The notes beneath the pieces were generated by a model. That model saw only the letters and a list, made by a program, of their open reading frames with translations. It was not told where the DNA came from and searched no databases. A stretch of DNA of 64,000 nucleotides from Paenibacillus sp. FJAT-29882 (lineage in GTDB: Bacteria > Bacillota > Bacilli > Bacillales > DSM-1321): contig NZ_LMVB01000001.1 in assembly GCF_001510645.1 (NCBI RefSeq), positions 2,304,981-2,368,980 of the forward strand, written 5' to 3'. The position numbers and the translations under genes were made by a program. Positions 1 through 7,762 of the stretch are shown one piece after another; positions within the stretch are counted from its first letter, which is position 1; each line of letters opens with the position of its first letter.

Positions 1-1084
1 TATCTATTTCTCCCTTTTCCAAAGCTAAAAGAAGCTCACGGCGCCTTTTCCCTTTGACCGAACTCGTAAGAAGATCGGTCGAAATTCCTACTGGTTCAAG
101 CATAGCCTTTAAGGAATGGGCGTGTTGCTCCGCCAATATTTCTGTAGGCACCATTAGTGCACCTTGATATCCTGCTGTGACAGAAGAAAAAAGAGCAATT
201 GCAGCCACAACGGTTTTCCCTGATCCTACATCTCCTTGAAGCAGACGATTCATTCGAAAAGGAGATGTCATATCAACTGAAATTTCATTTACCACACGTT
301 TTTGAGCATCTGTTAACGGAAAAGGTAAAGATTCGATGAACAGTTTTACCTTTTCCTCATCAAATATTTGCTGGATTCCGCGTGATTGCTCTCTTTGGAT
401 TTTACGCATGGCCTGCATTTTTAGCTGAAATAATAAAAATTCCTCGTATACAAATCGTCTTCTAGCTTGCTTGACAGTCTGTGCATTTTCAGGGAAATGC
501 ATTGAATGAAGTGCATTTGGACGAGGCATCAGCTTATAACGAGTTAGTAATGAATCCGGCAAGTTTTCTTCAAGCAGCGCTCCATACTGTGCAAAAGCAT
601 TTGTAATATATCTGCGTAGTCCTTTGACAGATATACTTCCGCGCACCGAATAAACGGGTTCAAACTCATTCTCCACCTTATGAGAACCAAAATGGCATTC
701 ATTTCCGGTTATCATTTGGCGATGACGATCCCATTTACCTGTCACAGTAATCACATCATTTATGTTCATTTTGCTTTTTAAATAAGGCTGATTAAAAAAA
801 ATAACCGTGATTAAGTATCTGCCGGTTAATAATTTTAGCATCAGCCTCGACTTTTTCTTGCCGTAATAAGTAAGCGATGGCTGGCTGTGAAGTTTCCCTT
901 CAACTGTAACCCGTTCATCATGCTCAGTCGTTTCTAAATCTTTTAATCGATAATCCTCGTATCTGAATGGTAAATATTCAAATAGGTCCAAAACAGTTGT
1001 AACGGCCAGCTCTTCTAGGACCACTGCTGTTTCATTTCCAATTCCCTTAATGGCGGTCACAGGATCTAATAATGACAGATTCAC
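1..1084 (-). CDS. recG: ATP-dependent DNA helicase RecG, N-terminal part (runs off the window)
   Basis: RecG remodels stalled replication forks and Holliday junctions. Reading the minus strand from a GTG at 1084 gives 361 open codons to the window edge. The product starts VNLSLLDPVTAIKGIGNE, shows the wedge/OB region, then a Walker A motif (GDVGSGKTVVA) near residue 285 and the sequence PTEILAEQH typical of RecG. The C-terminal helicase lobe lies outside the window. The GTG overlaps the sdaAA stop as GTGA, so translation is probably coupled to sdaAA; the same sdaAB-sdaAA-recG order is known in B. subtilis. Identification is firm; the start is supported by the overlap and by homology. Confidence 0.95.
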   Translation of the reverse strand, partial: MNLSLLDPVTAIKGIGNETAVVLEELAVTTVLDLFEYLPFRYEDYRLKDLETTEHDERVTVEGKLHSQPSLTYYGKKKSRLMLKLLTGRYLITVIFFNQPYLKSKMNINDVITVTGKWDRHRQMITGNECHFGSHKVENEFEPVYSVRGSISVKGLRRYITNAFAQYGALLEENLPDSLLTRYKLMPRPNALHSMHFPENAQTVKQARRRFVYEEFLLFQLKMQAMRKIQREQSRGIQQIFDEEKVKLFIESLPFPLTDAQKRVVNEISVDMTSPFRMNRLLQGDVGSGKTVVAAIALFSSVTAGYQGALMVPTEILAEQHAHSLKAMLEPVGISTDLLTSSVKGKRRRELLLALEKGEID

Positions 1085-1965
1085 TCTTGCGTAAGCGGCA
1101 TACCAAAGATTTTAGCTGCTAAAGCTCGACCAGTTGGTGTATCCGCCAATCCTCCTTCACCCGTTTCTCTTAGTGCAGATGGCATCGATTGACCAATTTT
1201 GAACATTGCACTAATTACTTCATCACAAGGAATACGACTTGTTATACCAGCTAGAGCCATATCAGCCGCTACCATAGCGTTTGCCGCTCCCATTGCATTC
1301 CGTTTTACACAAGGTACTTCCACGAGCCCCGCCACTGGATCGCAAACAAGTCCCAGCATATTTTTCAGTGTTATAGCCATTGCTTGTGCACATTGCTGTG
1401 GCGTGCCTCCTGCCATTTCCACAATTGCCGCTGCTGCCATTCCTGCCGCTGACCCTACTTCAGCCTGACAACCGCCAGCAGCGCCCGAAATGGATGCATT
1501 GTTAGCTACTACAAACCCAAAAGCGCCTGAAGTGAAAAGAAACTCAATTTTTTGTTCGTGGGTAGGATTTAACTTTTTTTGTACTGCAAAAAGTGTTCCT
1601 GGAACAACCCCTGCGGAACCAGCAGTCGGCGTTGCACATATCGTTCCCATCGCAGCATTCACTTCATTCGTCGCAACCGCTTTACTTACTGCATCAAGCA
1701 ACACTTCACCAGAAAGAAAGTTTCCTTTTTTTATATATTCTTGCATAAGAACAGCATCGCCACCCGTTAACCCTGAGACAGATGTAACTCCTGCTAGTCC
1801 CCTTTCCACCGCTTTTTCCATGACATCAAGATTATTTTCCATTTGTTTTAAGATTTGTTCACGCGTTTTTCCGGTTATTTCAATTTCCTGTTCAATCATG
1901 ATTGTAGAAATTTTCTTTTGTTTAGACTCTGCCATTTCTACTAATTCCGCTACATTTCGAAACAT
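1081..1965 (-). CDS. sdaAA: L-serine dehydratase, alpha subunit (iron-sulfur)
   Basis: With SdaAB this makes the oxygen-sensitive [4Fe-4S] L-serine ammonia-lyase that converts serine to pyruvate and ammonia in the cytosol. The 294-residue product has the family's glycine/alanine-rich motifs (GAAGGCQAEVGSAAGMAAAA near 163-182) and cysteines suited to cluster binding (C109, C165, C194, C207, C217 region). The start ATG has a strong TAAGGAGG site. Unlike the usual tight pairing, about 340 bp containing a dispersed repeat separates it from sdaAB. recG follows with a 4-base overlap. Confidence 0.95.
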   Translation of the reverse strand: MFRNVAELVEMAESKQKKISTIMIEQEIEITGKTREQILKQMENNLDVMEKAVERGLAGVTSVSGLTGGDAVLMQEYIKKGNFLSGEVLLDAVSKAVATNEVNAAMGTICATPTAGSAGVVPGTLFAVQKKLNPTHEQKIEFLFTSGAFGFVVANNASISGAAGGCQAEVGSAAGMAAAAIVEMAGGTPQQCAQAMAITLKNMLGLVCDPVAGLVEVPCVKRNAMGAANAMVAADMALAGITSRIPCDEVISAMFKIGQSMPSALRETGEGGLADTPTGRALAAKIFGMPLTQE

Positions 1966-1969
1966 TTAA

Positions 1970-2310
1970 TATCCTCCTTAGACAAACTAAAAGTCTCTCG
2001 CTTATCTGTGACATGTACAAGAGAGCCGACATGAATGTCGTTCTTGACCTTCTTAACGGATTAGCTTGTAACCTTAAACAGATGGCGCCTTGCACTAGAC
2101 ATCTTAACTGCTTAAAAAAAACTTATAGAGGCTGCTCAAAAAGTCCCGTAAAAAAGCTTGCGAATTGCATCAAAGCTCATGAATGACCTTCTGTTAAAAC
2201 CGCGCAGGTCTAGAGGCGATCACTCCTCGAACTTCTCGGCTCTTTTTATCCTCCTTTTTGAACACGCACTAATATTTTTATATTTCTTATTTTGTATGTT
2301 CTAGTAATCG
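1970..2310. other. sdaAB-sdaAA intergenic region
   Basis: This 340-bp gap holds one copy of the dispersed inverted-repeat element (2125-2271), described separately. Between 2000 and 2060 there are short palindromes such as GACAT-GAATGTC. I see no gene and no convincing promoter or riboswitch here. Confidence 0.6.
2125..2271. repeat. Dispersed MITE-like repeat, family A, copy 1
   Basis: The left end reads TAGAGGCTGCTCAAAAAG and the right end, read inverted, TAGTGCGTGTTCAAAAAG. The two ends are imperfect terminal inverted repeats. The interior carries the family signature AAAAAAGCTTGCGAATTGC and CTTCTCGGCTC. It lies between the two serine dehydratase genes and is not coding. Confidence 0.8.
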
Positions 2311-2973
2311 TTAATCAACTACTCTCGCAACTTGCGTAATATAAGGAAGTCCTTCAATTTCCGCTAAAACAACGTCATCGATATTCTGGTCTACTTCAAT
2401 AACCATTAAAGCCATTTTTCCTTTTTCCTTACGTGACACTTCCATATGACCTATATTCATTTCATGCTTAGATAGAATATTAGCCACGTTAGCAATCGCT
2501 CCAAAACGGTCATCGTGCACAACTAGAATAGCAGGATGGTGACCAGACAATCGCAATTTGAATCCATTTAGTTCAGTAATTTCAATCTTTCCACCACCAA
2601 TAGAAATACCAACCAATTCCAATTCACCTTGCGTGTCACCAATCACTAATTTCGCTGTGTTTGGATGGTCTGGCACCGCTTCTTCTTCATGAAAAGAAAT
2701 TTTCATTTTTTTTAAAGCGGCTAAATCTAATGATTGTTTAATTCGTTCATCAAATGTATCGAAATCTAGTAAACCGCCAACAAGCGCAACATCTGTTCCA
2801 TGCCCTTTATATGTTTTTGCAAATGATCCATACAAGTAAATATCAGCCCACTCCGGTTCGCGTCCGAAGAGATTTCTGGCAACTCGTCCAATCCTTGCCG
2901 CACCAGCGGTATGTGAACTTGAAGGACCTATCATCACGGGACCGATAATGTCAAATACGCTTTTATACTTCAT
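2311..2973 (-). CDS. sdaAB: L-serine dehydratase, beta subunit (ACT domain)
   Basis: Beta subunit of the two-part iron-sulfur serine dehydratase. The 220-residue product opens with the conserved SDH beta segment (FDIIGPVMIGPSSSHTAGA, residues 7-25) and ends with an ACT domain (about 148-220, beginning ILVVHDDRFGAIANVANIL), which in this family is thought to sense serine. Length is normal. It is the promoter-proximal partner of sdaAA. The start ATG follows GGAGAG. No cluster cysteines are expected in this subunit, which fits its lack of a cysteine-rich motif. Confidence 0.95.
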   Translation of the reverse strand: MKYKSVFDIIGPVMIGPSSSHTAGAARIGRVARNLFGREPEWADIYLYGSFAKTYKGHGTDVALVGGLLDFDTFDERIKQSLDLAALKKMKISFHEEEAVPDHPNTAKLVIGDTQGELELVGISIGGGKIEITELNGFKLRLSGHHPAILVVHDDRFGAIANVANILSKHEMNIGHMEVSRKEKGKMALMVIEVDQNIDDVVLAEIEGLPYITQVARVVD

Positions 2974-3051
2974 CGATTACTCTCCTTAGGTTTCAGATTC
3001 TTTATCAACCATACCTTTTAATACTTTATTAATAAATCAAGAACAAGTTCC

Positions 3052-3075
3052 AATAAAGTGAAACTTCAAGCGTAA
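3052..3075. repeat. Fragment of dispersed repeat family B
   Basis: CAATAAAGTGAAACTTCAAG matches the opening of the longer family B copies near 19.0, 48.0, 58.4 and 63.0 kb, but similarity stops after about 20 bases. Probably a decayed end. Confidence 0.5.
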
Positions 3076-3294
3076 GAATATTACGAATCATTCACTCTAA
3101 AAAACTTCGGAGCACATAAGTATGTCAATGTTTCTAATGATAAAAAAGAACCGCAATACCGAGATGGCACGCAGTTCTATTTTGACATTTACAACTTAGA
3201 TCAGCAAGAGAAAAGATTGGGAGTAATCCTAGTTATTTCTTTTCTTAATGGACGATTGAAAGATGATTATTCAATTGAGAAGATAAAAGAATAG
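3076..3294 (+). pseudogene. Possible remnant of an unidentified plus-strand gene
   Basis: One plus-strand frame stays open for 72 codons from just after a TAA (3073-3075) to a TAG at 3292-3294. Its translation has a protein-like composition (for example HKYVNVSNDKKEPQYRDG, then QFYFDIYNLDQQEKRLGVI) and ends NGRLKDDYSIEKIKE. There is no in-frame ATG near the start and no ribosome binding site, and its last 28 bases overlap the 3' end of fakA on the other strand. I do not recognise the family. It may be the 3' end of a gene whose front has been lost, or chance. Confidence 0.35.
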
Positions 3295-4943
3295 AGCGGC
3301 TGATTTCCGCTATGAACTTCAATTTCGATATCAGTAAAGGTCTCGTCACAGAATTCTACCAATTGGTCTACTTCGTCCTGCGTTACATCTTCTCCAAACA
3401 GGATCGTTAGAATTTCAGCATCTTCATCGATCATGCTTGTCAAAAGATCTTTAGCCGTTTGAAGCTTTTCTTTGCTCTTCGTTTGAATCTTACCTTCTGA
3501 TAAGCCCATGAAGTCCCCTGTTTCAATTTCCAATCCATCAATATTCGTATCACGGATCGCATACGTAATCTGGCCGGTTTTGACATGAGACAAAGCTTCT
3601 CCCATAGCTACAGCGTTCTCGTTAATGTCGTTGGATGGATTGAACGCTAAGAGCGCTGACATCCCTTGAGGAACCGTTTTAGAAGGGATAACAACTACAT
3701 GGTCTCCAAGAAGGTCACAAGCTTGCTGTGCAGCCATAATAATGTTCTTATTATTCGGCAGGATGATAATTTTTTCTGCATTCGCATCTCTGGCAGCCTT
3801 AACGATATCTTGAGTGCTCGGATTCATCGTTTGTCCGCCCTCAATAACTACGGTCGCACCAATACTTTTAAACAATTCGCTAATACCTGAACCCATTGAT
3901 ATTGAAACAATGCCGTATTTTTCTTTTACTTTCGGTCTTGACCCTACAGTTAAAGTAGCATTTGTTTCACCCACAATAGCTGTGTGCTGCTCGCGCATAT
4001 TCTCGATTTTTAGTTTAATTAAACTACCGTATTGCTGTCCATAATTCAGACAGTCTCCAGGAGTCTCCGAATGAATATGTACCTTTACCACTTCATCATC
4101 CGAAATCACTAGTAAGGAATCACCCAATCGACTTAAATCATTCCGGAATGTCTCCTCGACAAATGGTTTTTTTAAAGTCTTGGCATCTTCAAGTCTCACC
4201 ATGAACTCTGTACAGTAACCATACACGATATCCTCGGTATTGATGTGGCTTTGGACATTCATATGATGCTCAGCACTAACTAGTTCATCCATAGACGGAA
4301 GATGGTCAAGTGTACCAGGAAGATCTTCACCCTTTAATTCAGCTAAAAAACCTTCATACACAAGCACTAAACCTTGTCCACCACTGTCTACTACCCCGAC
4401 TTCTTTTAATACTGGCAACAAGTCTGGTGTACGATTCAAAGAAGCTTTTGCTTCTGTCACAATTTCCTCCATCACCATGATCAAGTCTTCATGTTTCATA
4501 GCAGACATCATCGCTTGTTTTGCAGCGTCTTTCGCAACGGTGAGGATGGTTCCTTCTACAGGTTTCATCACTGCTTTATATGCTGTTTCAACACCAGCTT
4601 CAAATGCTCGTGCAAATTCTTGACTATTTATTTCGGAGTTCATTTCAATCGATTTTGAAAATCCTCTGAATAATTGGGAAAGGATAACACCTGAATTACC
4701 ACGTGCTCCCATCAGCAACCCTTTTGAAAGCGCCGCCCCAACTTTCCCTATATGAACTTGTACATGATTTTGTACTTCCTTCGCACCAGAAGTCATCGAT
4801 AAATTCATATTTGTCCCTGTATCACCATCAGGAACAGGAAAAACGTTTAATGCATCAACTATTTTAGCATTCGCTGCCAGATTATTGGCACCTTGAATGA
4901 TCATTTCCGCAAAACGTTTTCCATCTAAACTTGTTATTGACAC
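3267..4943 (-). CDS. fakA: Fatty acid kinase catalytic subunit FakA (YloV, DhaL/DegV-associated)
   Basis: FakA phosphorylates fatty acids bound to a FakB (DegV-type) carrier so that exogenous fatty acids can enter phospholipid synthesis. The 558-residue product begins with a DhaL-type ATP-binding domain (about 10-200) including the metal-binding motif FPVPDGDTGTNMN near 35-47, followed by the middle and C-terminal FakA domains. The start is a GTG at 4943 with a good GGAGGAAG site 8 bases upstream. It follows the Asp23-family gene by 17 bases, as in B. subtilis yloU-yloV, and forms an operon with it. FakB is not in this window. Confidence 0.93.
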   Translation of the reverse strand: MSITSLDGKRFAEMIIQGANNLAANAKIVDALNVFPVPDGDTGTNMNLSMTSGAKEVQNHVQVHIGKVGAALSKGLLMGARGNSGVILSQLFRGFSKSIEMNSEINSQEFARAFEAGVETAYKAVMKPVEGTILTVAKDAAKQAMMSAMKHEDLIMVMEEIVTEAKASLNRTPDLLPVLKEVGVVDSGGQGLVLVYEGFLAELKGEDLPGTLDHLPSMDELVSAEHHMNVQSHINTEDIVYGYCTEFMVRLEDAKTLKKPFVEETFRNDLSRLGDSLLVISDDEVVKVHIHSETPGDCLNYGQQYGSLIKLKIENMREQHTAIVGETNATLTVGSRPKVKEKYGIVSISMGSGISELFKSIGATVVIEGGQTMNPSTQDIVKAARDANAEKIIILPNNKNIIMAAQQACDLLGDHVVVIPSKTVPQGMSALLAFNPSNDINENAVAMGEALSHVKTGQITYAIRDTNIDGLEIETGDFMGLSEGKIQTKSKEKLQTAKDLLTSMIDEDAEILTILFGEDVTQDEVDQLVEFCDETFTDIEIEVHSGNQPLYSFIFSIE

Positions 4944-4960
4944 AAAACTTCCTCCTCGAT

Positions 4961-5323
4961 TTAAGGGTTCGTTACGCGAACTCCCTGTACAAAAATATTA
5001 ACTGAATCTGCAGCTAATCCGACCGTTTTGTCCAGGGTGTATTTTACCTTTGACTGTACATTGTGCGCAACTTCGGAAATCTTTGTTCCATAGCTTACAA
5101 TAATAAACATATCAATGTGGACTTCATCATTCTCTTGGCGTACAATCACACCTTTAGTGAAGTTCTCACGACGCAAGATTTCCGTTATGCCATCTTTAAT
5201 TTGTTTCTTAGAAGCCATTCCTACAATACCGTAACAATCCACCGCAGCGCCACCTGCAACTGTAGCAATTACATCGTTAGAAATATCAATTTGTCCAAAT
5301 TTAGTTTTTAATTCAATAGACAT
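4961..5323 (-). CDS. yloU: Asp23/Gls24 family envelope stress protein YloU
   Basis: A 120-residue Asp23/Gls24 (DUF322) protein. The family is associated with the cell envelope and stress, but the exact role of YloU is unknown. The conserved core is visible (VIATVAGGAAVDCYGIVGMA near 18-37 and the later HVQSKVKYTLDK-like helix). No signal peptide or membrane segment is seen. It is the first gene before fakA, 17 bases apart, and shares the intergenic region with the divergent rpmB. The ATG follows a GGGAGGGG site. Confidence 0.92.
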   Translation of the reverse strand: MSIELKTKFGQIDISNDVIATVAGGAAVDCYGIVGMASKKQIKDGITEILRRENFTKGVIVRQENDEVHIDMFIIVSYGTKISEVAHNVQSKVKYTLDKTVGLAADSVNIFVQGVRVTNP

Positions 5324-5407
5324 ATACGTTCCCCTCCCAAAATCTCATTAGCTATAAACATTTTACTATATTGGCAAGTGTATTAAAAGGAATTGTCATG
5401 CCGTGTT

Positions 5408-5439
5408 AGTATAAATCAATTATCTGTCATGTATGTCAA
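5408..5439 (-). promoter_or_regulatory. Candidate sigma-A promoter of yloU-fakA
   Basis: TTGACA (5439-5434) is followed by TTTATACT. The -10 can be read as TTTATA with an 18-bp spacer or TATACT with 20 bp. The position about 85 bp upstream of yloU and away from rpmB fits a divergent arrangement. The spacer is not ideal. Confidence 0.45.
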
Positions 5440-5471
5440 GGTATTTTTCTTGAAAGTAATGAACAGAAGTA

Positions 5472-5500
5472 TTGCATTCTCCAGATAGGTGTGATAAATT
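5472..5500 (+). promoter_or_regulatory. Candidate sigma-A promoter of rpmB
   Basis: TTGCAT (5472-5477), a 17-bp spacer and TAAATT (5495-5500) with a TG extended -10 element. It lies about 65 bp upstream of the rpmB start codon. Confidence 0.65.
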
Positions 5501-5569
5501 ATTAAGGTATTTCATAAGACTTAAGATACTATGAAAACCTAAGCATTAGTAGTTAGGAGGGAATTTAAT

Positions 5570-5758
5570 ATGGCACGTCAATGTGTAATCACTGGTAGAA
5601 AAACTCGATCTGGTAATAAACGCTCACACGCAATGAATGCTAACAAACGTACATGGGGGGCTAACCTTCAAAAAGTACGTATTTTAGTTGACGGTAAACC
5701 TAAACGTGTATACGTTTCTGCAAGAGCTCTTAAATCTGGTAAAGTAGAACGCGTATAA
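5570..5758 (+). CDS. rpmB: 50S ribosomal protein L28
   Basis: A 62-residue basic ribosomal protein of the large subunit, nearly identical along its length to the Bacillus L28 pattern ([20 protein letters not shown], then [16 protein letters not shown]). It has only one cysteine, so it is the zinc-independent form. AGGAGGGAA lies 8 bases before the ATG. It is monocistronic, with its own promoter and terminator, and points against all of its neighbours, as in B. subtilis. Confidence 0.98.
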   Translation: MARQCVITGRKTRSGNKRSHAMNANKRTWGANLQKVRILVDGKPKRVYVSARALKSGKVERV

Positions 5759-5765
5759 TGTAAAC

Positions 5766-5792
5766 GGCATCCTTGCATAAGGGTGCCTTTTT
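5766..5792 (+). terminator. Rho-independent terminator of rpmB
   Basis: GGCATCC and GGGTGCC form a 7-bp stem (one G-T pair) around an 8-base loop, followed by TTTTT, just after the rpmB stop codon. Confidence 0.85.
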
Positions 5793-6103
5793 AATTTATC
5801 GGCAACAACCATAAGCCAATGCCTAGAAGTCCCAACCTGCCATTGGATACCATAACACTGCTTTCTCCTCAAGCAGAATTGTACCATTCAATAAGATCAA
5901 CTAGTCACCGCTATAAGAGGATGTTTAACAAACTGGTAAAAAAGCTGGCGACTTGCATCAAAGCACATGAATGACCTTCTGTGTAAGTCGGGTCCCAAAC
6001 GTTACTGCATACGCGAAAGTTTTTCGAGATGCGCTCGCAGAACTTCTTGGCTCTTTTTGTCCTTCTTTTTGAACACGTATTATAAAGAACTTTAGTTTTT
6101 TCT
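5793..6103. other. rpmB-spoVM convergent intergenic region
   Basis: About 310 bp without a gene. The first 120 bases show nothing recognisable except a weak hairpin around CTGCTTTCTCCTCAAGCAG. The rest is a diverged copy of repeat family A. Confidence 0.6.
5912..6082. repeat. Dispersed MITE-like repeat, family A, copy 2 (diverged)
   Basis: Starts TATAAGAGGATGTTTAACAA and ends TCTTTTTGAACACGTATTA, with the interior marks AAAAAAGCTGGCGACTTGC and CTTCTTGGCTC. It carries more mismatches and a slightly longer middle than the other copies, and keeps TA at both ends. Confidence 0.7.
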
Positions 6104-6131
6104 CAAAAAAAACACCCAAAATCCGGGTGTT
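6104..6131 (-). terminator. Rho-independent terminator of spoVM
   Basis: On the minus strand AACACCC, a 7-base loop and GGGTGTT are followed by a run of T, 20 bases past the spoVM stop. Confidence 0.85.
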
Positions 6132-6150
6132 TGTTATCAAATATATATCT

Positions 6151-6231
6151 TCAGCCTTTCTTGAACGCTCCAAGCATCGCTCTTACCAAGCCGCCTATGA
6201 CTTTGGGTAGCTTAATTGTATAAAATTTCAT
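6151..6231 (-). CDS. spoVM: Stage V sporulation protein SpoVM (26 residues)
   Basis: A 26-residue amphipathic peptide, MKFYTIKLPK followed by VIGGLVRAMLGAFKKG. It matches B. subtilis SpoVM in length and in almost every position, including the N-terminal MKFYTIKLPK and the glycine pair. In B. subtilis it marks the convex forespore membrane and anchors SpoIVA for coat assembly. It has a strong GAGGAGGGG site before the ATG and its own terminator. It sits between rpmB and thiN, its usual place. It is easily missed because of its size. Confidence 0.96.
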   Translation of the reverse strand: MKFYTIKLPKVIGGLVRAMLGAFKKG

Positions 6232-6352
6232 AATGCCCCTCCTCGTATACATCTGCTCTTACATTCAGAAACATCACTAATTGCCTGTTATCATTTCATT
6301 AGCGGATATCGGTAAAATAAAATACGTCCGTTTATCCTGCCAAGCGTGATGA

Positions 6353-7006
6353 TTAATCACTGCTTCTTATCACCATTAATATGCCATCAGTGAATGAAAA
6401 ATTCCCACATTGCGAAATAAGTTCATTGCTTATGCATTGGGTTGAACCAAGGGGCAGAACATGATTGGTCAACGGATATTTAAAACCTGCCAATGTAATT
6501 CCTTTTACTTCAGTTGAAATAGGTAGGAAAGAGACATACTTTTTATCATTCATAGCTTCCAGAGAATATGTACCAGGTGTTTTGAACGATATTAGATTCT
6601 GCTTGTCTACGATAAAAATGTTCAGATTATTTTTTTGCTCGAGGAGTGGTTTTTTTAGCAGGAGTTGAAGATTTCCGATAAAATGATCCATTCTTCCCCC
6701 CGTTGCACCAAATACATAGATTTCTTCTGGGTGTTTTGAAAGCGCCCAGTTGAAAGCAATCTCTAAATCAGTTTCATCTTTCTCATCTGGATATATTTCC
6801 AGATGATTCAATGTTTTCTTGATGTCTGCAAGCTCTGCTTCTGTAACAGAATCAAAATCTCCGAACGCTACATCTGGGACAATATCGTGTTGCATGAGCG
6901 TGTAGACACCTCGATCTACCCCCACCCATATGCTTGATTTCTCTCGATATACGTTCAAATCGGGGAGTAAAGCTACCGGTCCACCCGCTACAATACTAAT
7001 TATCAT
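6353..7006 (-). CDS. thiN: Thiamine pyrophosphokinase
   Basis: Transfers pyrophosphate from ATP to thiamine, giving thiamine pyrophosphate. The product (217 residues from the chosen start) has the family's SIVAGGP opening, the metal-binding FGDFDS motif (about 53-58), DEKDETDLEIA (about 79-89) and the C-terminal thiamine-binding part (GFKYPL, STQCISNEL). I chose the ATG at 7006 over one five codons upstream: GGAGGT is spaced correctly only for it, and B. subtilis ThiN begins at the same point. It is downstream of rpe behind a probable terminator. Confidence 0.93.
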   Translation of the reverse strand: MIISIVAGGPVALLPDLNVYREKSSIWVGVDRGVYTLMQHDIVPDVAFGDFDSVTEAELADIKKTLNHLEIYPDEKDETDLEIAFNWALSKHPEEIYVFGATGGRMDHFIGNLQLLLKKPLLEQKNNLNIFIVDKQNLISFKTPGTYSLEAMNDKKYVSFLPISTEVKGITLAGFKYPLTNHVLPLGSTQCISNELISQCGNFSFTDGILMVIRSSD

Positions 7007-7029
7007 TAGCTGTACCTCCATTTTAGAAT

Positions 7030-7110
7030 ATAAAAAAACCGCCCCTTATTCAAAATAGATTCGAAAAGGATTCCCCTCTCCGATCCATCCGCTAAAGGAG
7101 TCGGTTTTTC
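7030..7110 (-). terminator. Probable terminator after rpe
   Basis: On the minus strand AAACCGACTCC pairs with GGGGCGGTTT (one bulge) across a long loop, followed by a T run. It starts five bases past the rpe stop codon. The loop of about 50 bases is large, so it may let some transcription through to thiN. Confidence 0.6.
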
Positions 7111-7114
7111 ATTA

Positions 7115-7759
7115 TTACCCGCGAAGTTTTTTTATTGCTAAAGCTCGGTCACTTTCATTATAAATAGCTGATCCTGCTACTAAAACGGTTGCACCATGCT
7201 CAACACATAATTTCGCCGTTTCTTCATTTACTCCACCGTCGATTTCGATTTCAAGTTCCGGATTCAAAGCATCAGCCATCTCCCTCACTTCGCTAATCTT
7301 AGGTAGGACTGCGTGAATGAATTTCTGTCCGCCAAAACCGGGATTCACCGTCATCAGAAGAACAAGATCGATGTCTTCAATAATGTGCTTTATCGATGAA
7401 ACGGGTGTAGCTGGATTAAGCACGACACCTGCTTTCACACCAAAAGATTTGATTAATTGGATTGTTCGGTGAAGATGCGGACAGGCCTCAACATGAACAG
7501 TAATATAATCCGCTCCTGCTTTTGCAAATGCTTCCACATATTGATCAGGAGCCTCAATCATTAAATGAACGTCTAATGGTAAATCAGTAACTGGACGGAT
7601 TGCGTCAACAATTAGCGGACCTATAGTAATGTTCGGAACGAAATGGCCATCCATCACGTCAACGTGAATATAATCCGCTCCCCCTCTTTCGACATCCTTA
7701 ATCTCTTCACCCAGCTTTGCAAAATTTGCAGAAAGAATCGATGGTGCAATTTTAACCAT
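7115..7759 (-). CDS. rpe: Ribulose-phosphate 3-epimerase
   Basis: Interconverts ribulose 5-phosphate and xylulose 5-phosphate in the pentose phosphate pathway. The 214-residue TIM barrel shows all family marks: [15 protein letters not shown], the metal ligands in [12 protein letters not shown] (about 33-44) and HLMIE, the loop VNPGFGGQ and the second aspartate in EIDGGVNE. Length is normal. It starts 3 bases after rsgA, and its GAGGT site lies inside the rsgA end, so the two are co-transcribed. It is the last gene of the coaBC-to-rpe operon before a terminator. Confidence 0.97.
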   Translation of the reverse strand: MVKIAPSILSANFAKLGEEIKDVERGGADYIHVDVMDGHFVPNITIGPLIVDAIRPVTDLPLDVHLMIEAPDQYVEAFAKAGADYITVHVEACPHLHRTIQLIKSFGVKAGVVLNPATPVSSIKHIIEDIDLVLLMTVNPGFGGQKFIHAVLPKISEVREMADALNPELEIEIDGGVNEETAKLCVEHGATVLVAGSAIYNESDRALAIKKLRG

Positions 7760-7762
7760 TTG

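Noticed and set aside
1199-1969. Plus-strand open frames of 63-159 codons opposite sdaAA
   Set aside because: They mirror the codon pattern of sdaAA on the other strand, lack ribosome binding sites and encode unlikely compositions.
7007-7114. Possible thiamine (TPP) riboswitch ahead of thiN
   Set aside because: The gap is only about 100 bases and lacks the conserved CTGAGA and ACCTGA motifs. A terminator for rpe explains the hairpin.
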